Shown piece by piece: positions 62,187-64,000 of a stretch of DNA of 64,000 nt. Position 1 is the first letter of the stretch. Each line of letters opens with the position of its first letter. The notes beneath the pieces are model-generated. The model was given only the letters and a program-made list of their open reading frames with translations. It searched no databases and was not told the origin of the DNA. The position numbers and the translations under genes were made by a program. This DNA comes from Prorocentrum cordatum (taxonomy: Eukaryota > Sar > Dinophyceae > Prorocentrales > Prorocentraceae), in contig CAUYUJ010018704.1 of the NCBI GenBank assembly GCA_963575745.1, positions 437,139 through 501,138 of the forward strand. The letters run 5' to 3'.

Positions 62187-62307
62187 CATCGCTCGGACGT
62201 GTGCATTTTTCCTTCGGCGGGGACCCTCTAGGAACATCCTTGATCATTTGGCGAACAAGCCACACGCGAAACCGAACAACACACAGGGAATGGACGTCCG
62301 AGCGATG
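62187..62307. mobile_element. TIR element, family Q copy 2
   Basis: Perfect 14-bp inverted ends CATCGCTCGGACGT/ACGTCCGAGCGATG; 121 bp; same outer TTGGC and GCCAGC flanks as copy 1. Confidence 0.8.
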
Positions 62308-62351
62308 GCCAGCTTGCATCCTCCGAAGAAACGAGAACGCCATGAGCATAA

Positions 62352-62482
62352 AACTTTTGGCTCTCCGCGCGGGCTCCTTGCATCCGCGCTTGGGCCCCCC
62401 GCCGCAGGCCCCTGGCGCGCTCCCCCGCCGGGGAGGGGGGTTCGGCGCGGGTCCAAGACACTCGCGCGGACCTCCAACAGTG
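62352..62482. repeat. family I-like inverted repeat
   Basis: GCGGGCTCCTTGCATCCGCG then CTTGGGCCCC pairs loosely with GGCGCGGGTCCAAGACACTC then GCGCGGACC. Resembles families at 20935 and 22417. Confidence 0.4.
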
Positions 62483-62529
62483 TATGCTCGTGTGCTTTTT
62501 TGTGCCTCTGGTCCTTGCCTCCGCGGTCC

Positions 62530-62724
62530 ACCCTTGGCCGCGCTCGTTGGCCGCACCCCGCCCGAGAGGCTGCGGGAAGTGCGCTCGAGGCCCTGGCGCA
62601 TCCCGATGCCGCGCATCCTCCCGATACGGGCCGGCTGTGGCTGCCTCGACGCGCCCGCGTTCTCTGAAACGCGGTTCCTGTCCAAGGCGTACCTTTTCCT
62701 GCACTTTGATTTCGGCACCGCCTG
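62530..62724 (+). CDS. candidate terminal exon of unknown protein
   Basis: The plus frame reads ERLREVRSRPWRIPMPRILP, IRAGCGCLDAPAFSETRFLS and KAYLFLHFDFGTA then TGA. Balanced, non-repetitive composition suggests coding. The protein is not recognised. Confidence 0.3.
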
Positions 62725-62910
62725 ATCCCAGGGCTCTGCCCTCTCCTGGCCTTGACGTGAGGCCCCGCCTTCTCTTGCCCCCCCCCCTCTGCTGATTCAA
62801 GCTGCGCGTGGCCCGCTGAGCTCCTGTCGGAGGAGGCTCGCTCTCGACCCGCGGATCAAAAAAGTCTTCTGCAACGCAGCACGCGGGGTGCCCCAGGCGG
62901 TCCTCGGAGG

Positions 62911-63065
62911 GCACCAACTATACACCAACACCGATCCTGGCCCAGGATCACCCTGGGCCCAGGATCGGTGTATATGCCTTCTTGCGCAAGGCAGGAGGGC
63001 GTATACACCGATCCTGGGCCCAGGGTGATCCTGGGCCAGGATCGGTGTTGGTGTATAGTTGGTGC
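62911..63065. repeat. long palindrome, 67-bp arms and 21-bp loop
   Basis: Left arm 62911-62977 (GCACCAACTATACACCAACA...) and right arm 62999-63065 are complementary with about one mismatch (GTATATGC/GCGTATAC). Pairing continues about 17 bp outward at about 80%. Each arm contains GATCCTGGCCCAGGATC, itself a palindrome. Confidence 0.9.
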
Positions 63066-63249
63066 CTTCCTAGGTCCGTATCGATGCGCGGCGTGCCGGC
63101 TCGGCACGCGTCGGCCCCCACGATTCGGCGAGCGCTCACCCGCGTCGGCCCCCCCGCGCGTGGTCGGTCGGCGTGCGGAGCTCCGCGCGCTGGTGCGCCG
63201 CGTGCGGCGTGCTGCGCGTAGCGTGGCCGCCGGGCGGAGCTCCGTGCCC

Positions 63250-63390
63250 GGACGCCCTCGCGTGGCGTAAAGAAGAGCCCGCGACGGCCTCGCGTGGACG
63301 CCCTCGCGTGGCGTAAAGAAGAACCCATGACGGCGGGCGACCGTGTGCAGCTTGGGCGCCCTCGCGTGGCGTAAAGAAGAGCCCACGACG
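63250..63390 (+). repeat. three direct copies of CGCCCTCGCGTGGCGTAAAG
   Basis: The unit, followed by AAGA(G/A)CCC, begins at about 63252, 63299 and 63358. 63066-63249 is GC-rich with no recognised gene. Confidence 0.8.
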
Positions 63391-63407
63391 GGCAGCCTCG
63401 TGCAGTT

Positions 63408-63411
63408 GTGG

Positions 63412-63461
<50 letters not shown>

Positions 63462-63613
63462 GGTGTTGTTGTTGTTGTTGTTGTGGTGGTGGTGGTGGTG
63501 GTGGTGGTTGTCGTTGTTGTTGTTTTTGTTGTTGCTGGTGGTGTTTGTGTTGTTGGTGTTGTTATTGTTATTGTTATTGTTATTGGTATTGTTGTTGTTG
63601 TTGTTGTTGTTGG

Positions 63614-63652
<39 letters not shown>

Positions 63653-63695
63653 GGTGGTGGTGGTGGTGGTGGTGGTGGTTGTTGTTGTTGAGTGT
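63408..63695. repeat. (GTT)n/(GGT)n microsatellite
   Basis: GTT repeats with blocks of GGT and ATT. Leu/Val or Asn/His runs are artefacts. Confidence 0.95.
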
Positions 63696-63719
63696 CAACT
63701 GCTAAACAATTATTTTTGT

Positions 63720-64000
63720 TGGACCCCCCCCAGGCGCTTTGGCGCTCTCGCCTCGGCGCCGTCTACATGTTCATTGAAAATGAGGCTCATGCTCGAGCGG
63801 TTTGGGGGGGCGCCAAACCGGCCCCCCCAACAACAACAACGCTCCCGCTCGAGACTTCCTCCTTTTTTACTCAGGGCCAGTGCTCTTGCTCGCTGCCGAA
63901 AGCCGAAGTCCGAAGTCCCAACAAAACCAGCGCTCCCGCTCGAGACTTCTTCCAGTTTTACCTTGGAGTGGCGCGCTACTCTTTCTCTCAGCGGCGCCGC
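63720..64000. repeat. short inverted and direct repeats at the window end
   Basis: GGTTTGGGGGGGCGCCAAACCGGCCCCCCC can fold, and GCTCCCGCTCGAGACTT occurs twice (63841 and 63933). No gene recognised; the window ends within this sequence. Confidence 0.5.

Noticed and set aside
60423-62231. 602-codon open frame
   Set aside because: It runs through the 77-bp satellite and the GAT microsatellite, and the complementary strand is equally open. A repeat artefact.

Overview
The window is nuclear DNA of a dinoflagellate. The decisive mark is a perfect copy of the conserved dinoflagellate spliced leader (ending CGTAGCCATTTTGGCTCAAG) on the minus strand at 20633-20653, directly upstream of a LINE. A decayed leader copy sits on the plus strand at 42072-42091, upstream of an intronless gene. 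High GC, non-canonical introns, retrotransposon families with dinoflagellate-like architecture and very dense short repeats agree with this. The species cannot be read from the sequence; Prorocentrum or a relative is only a guess. I recognise no tRNA, rRNA, CRISPR array or prokaryotic operon.

Layout. 0-12 kb: short inverted-repeat (MITE-like) elements, GGA/TCC microsatellites, and a few coding-looking blocks of unknown identity (8.4, 9.3 and 10.1 kb). 12.4-23.8 kb: one recognisable split gene on the plus strand, an isoprenylcysteine carboxyl methyltransferase (ICMT/Ste14 family). Its introns are filled with terminal-inverted-repeat (TIR) elements, and one intron of about 7.9 kb carries a 5.7 kb spliced-leader-tagged LINE on the opposite strand. 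24-33 kb: almost pure simple sequence, including about 3.2 kb of degenerate GAT/GGT repeat and a 1.1 kb minisatellite. 33-41 kb: an about 85-95 bp satellite in both orientations, a segmental duplication, and a dead retrocopy of a short-chain dehydrogenase. 42-43.4 kb: a Pro/Ala-rich, retroposed protein gene. 44.7-55.6 kb: a long decayed Ty1/copia-type element with gag zinc knuckle, KptA-like, RING-like, protease and integrase parts. It is peppered with about 25 copies of a 14-bp hairpin that encodes Ala-Gly-x-Pro-Ala-like peptides. 55.6-64 kb: more TIR elements, a 100-N assembly gap, a 77-bp satellite with a 153-bp higher-order unit, and a 67-bp-arm palindrome.

How it fits together. At least ten families of short TIR elements occur, most in two to four copies. 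Three families show 5-bp target duplications. Three other insertions are abutted by unusually long direct repeats (45, 46 and 73 bp). Two ICMT introns coincide with, or end exactly at, such an element, so these elements behave like introners (intron-creating transposons). Spliced-leader tags on the LINE and on the retrogene show that mature trans-spliced mRNAs have been written back into this genome. Most long open frames in the window are repeat artefacts, because trinucleotide and GC-rich repeats lack stop codons.
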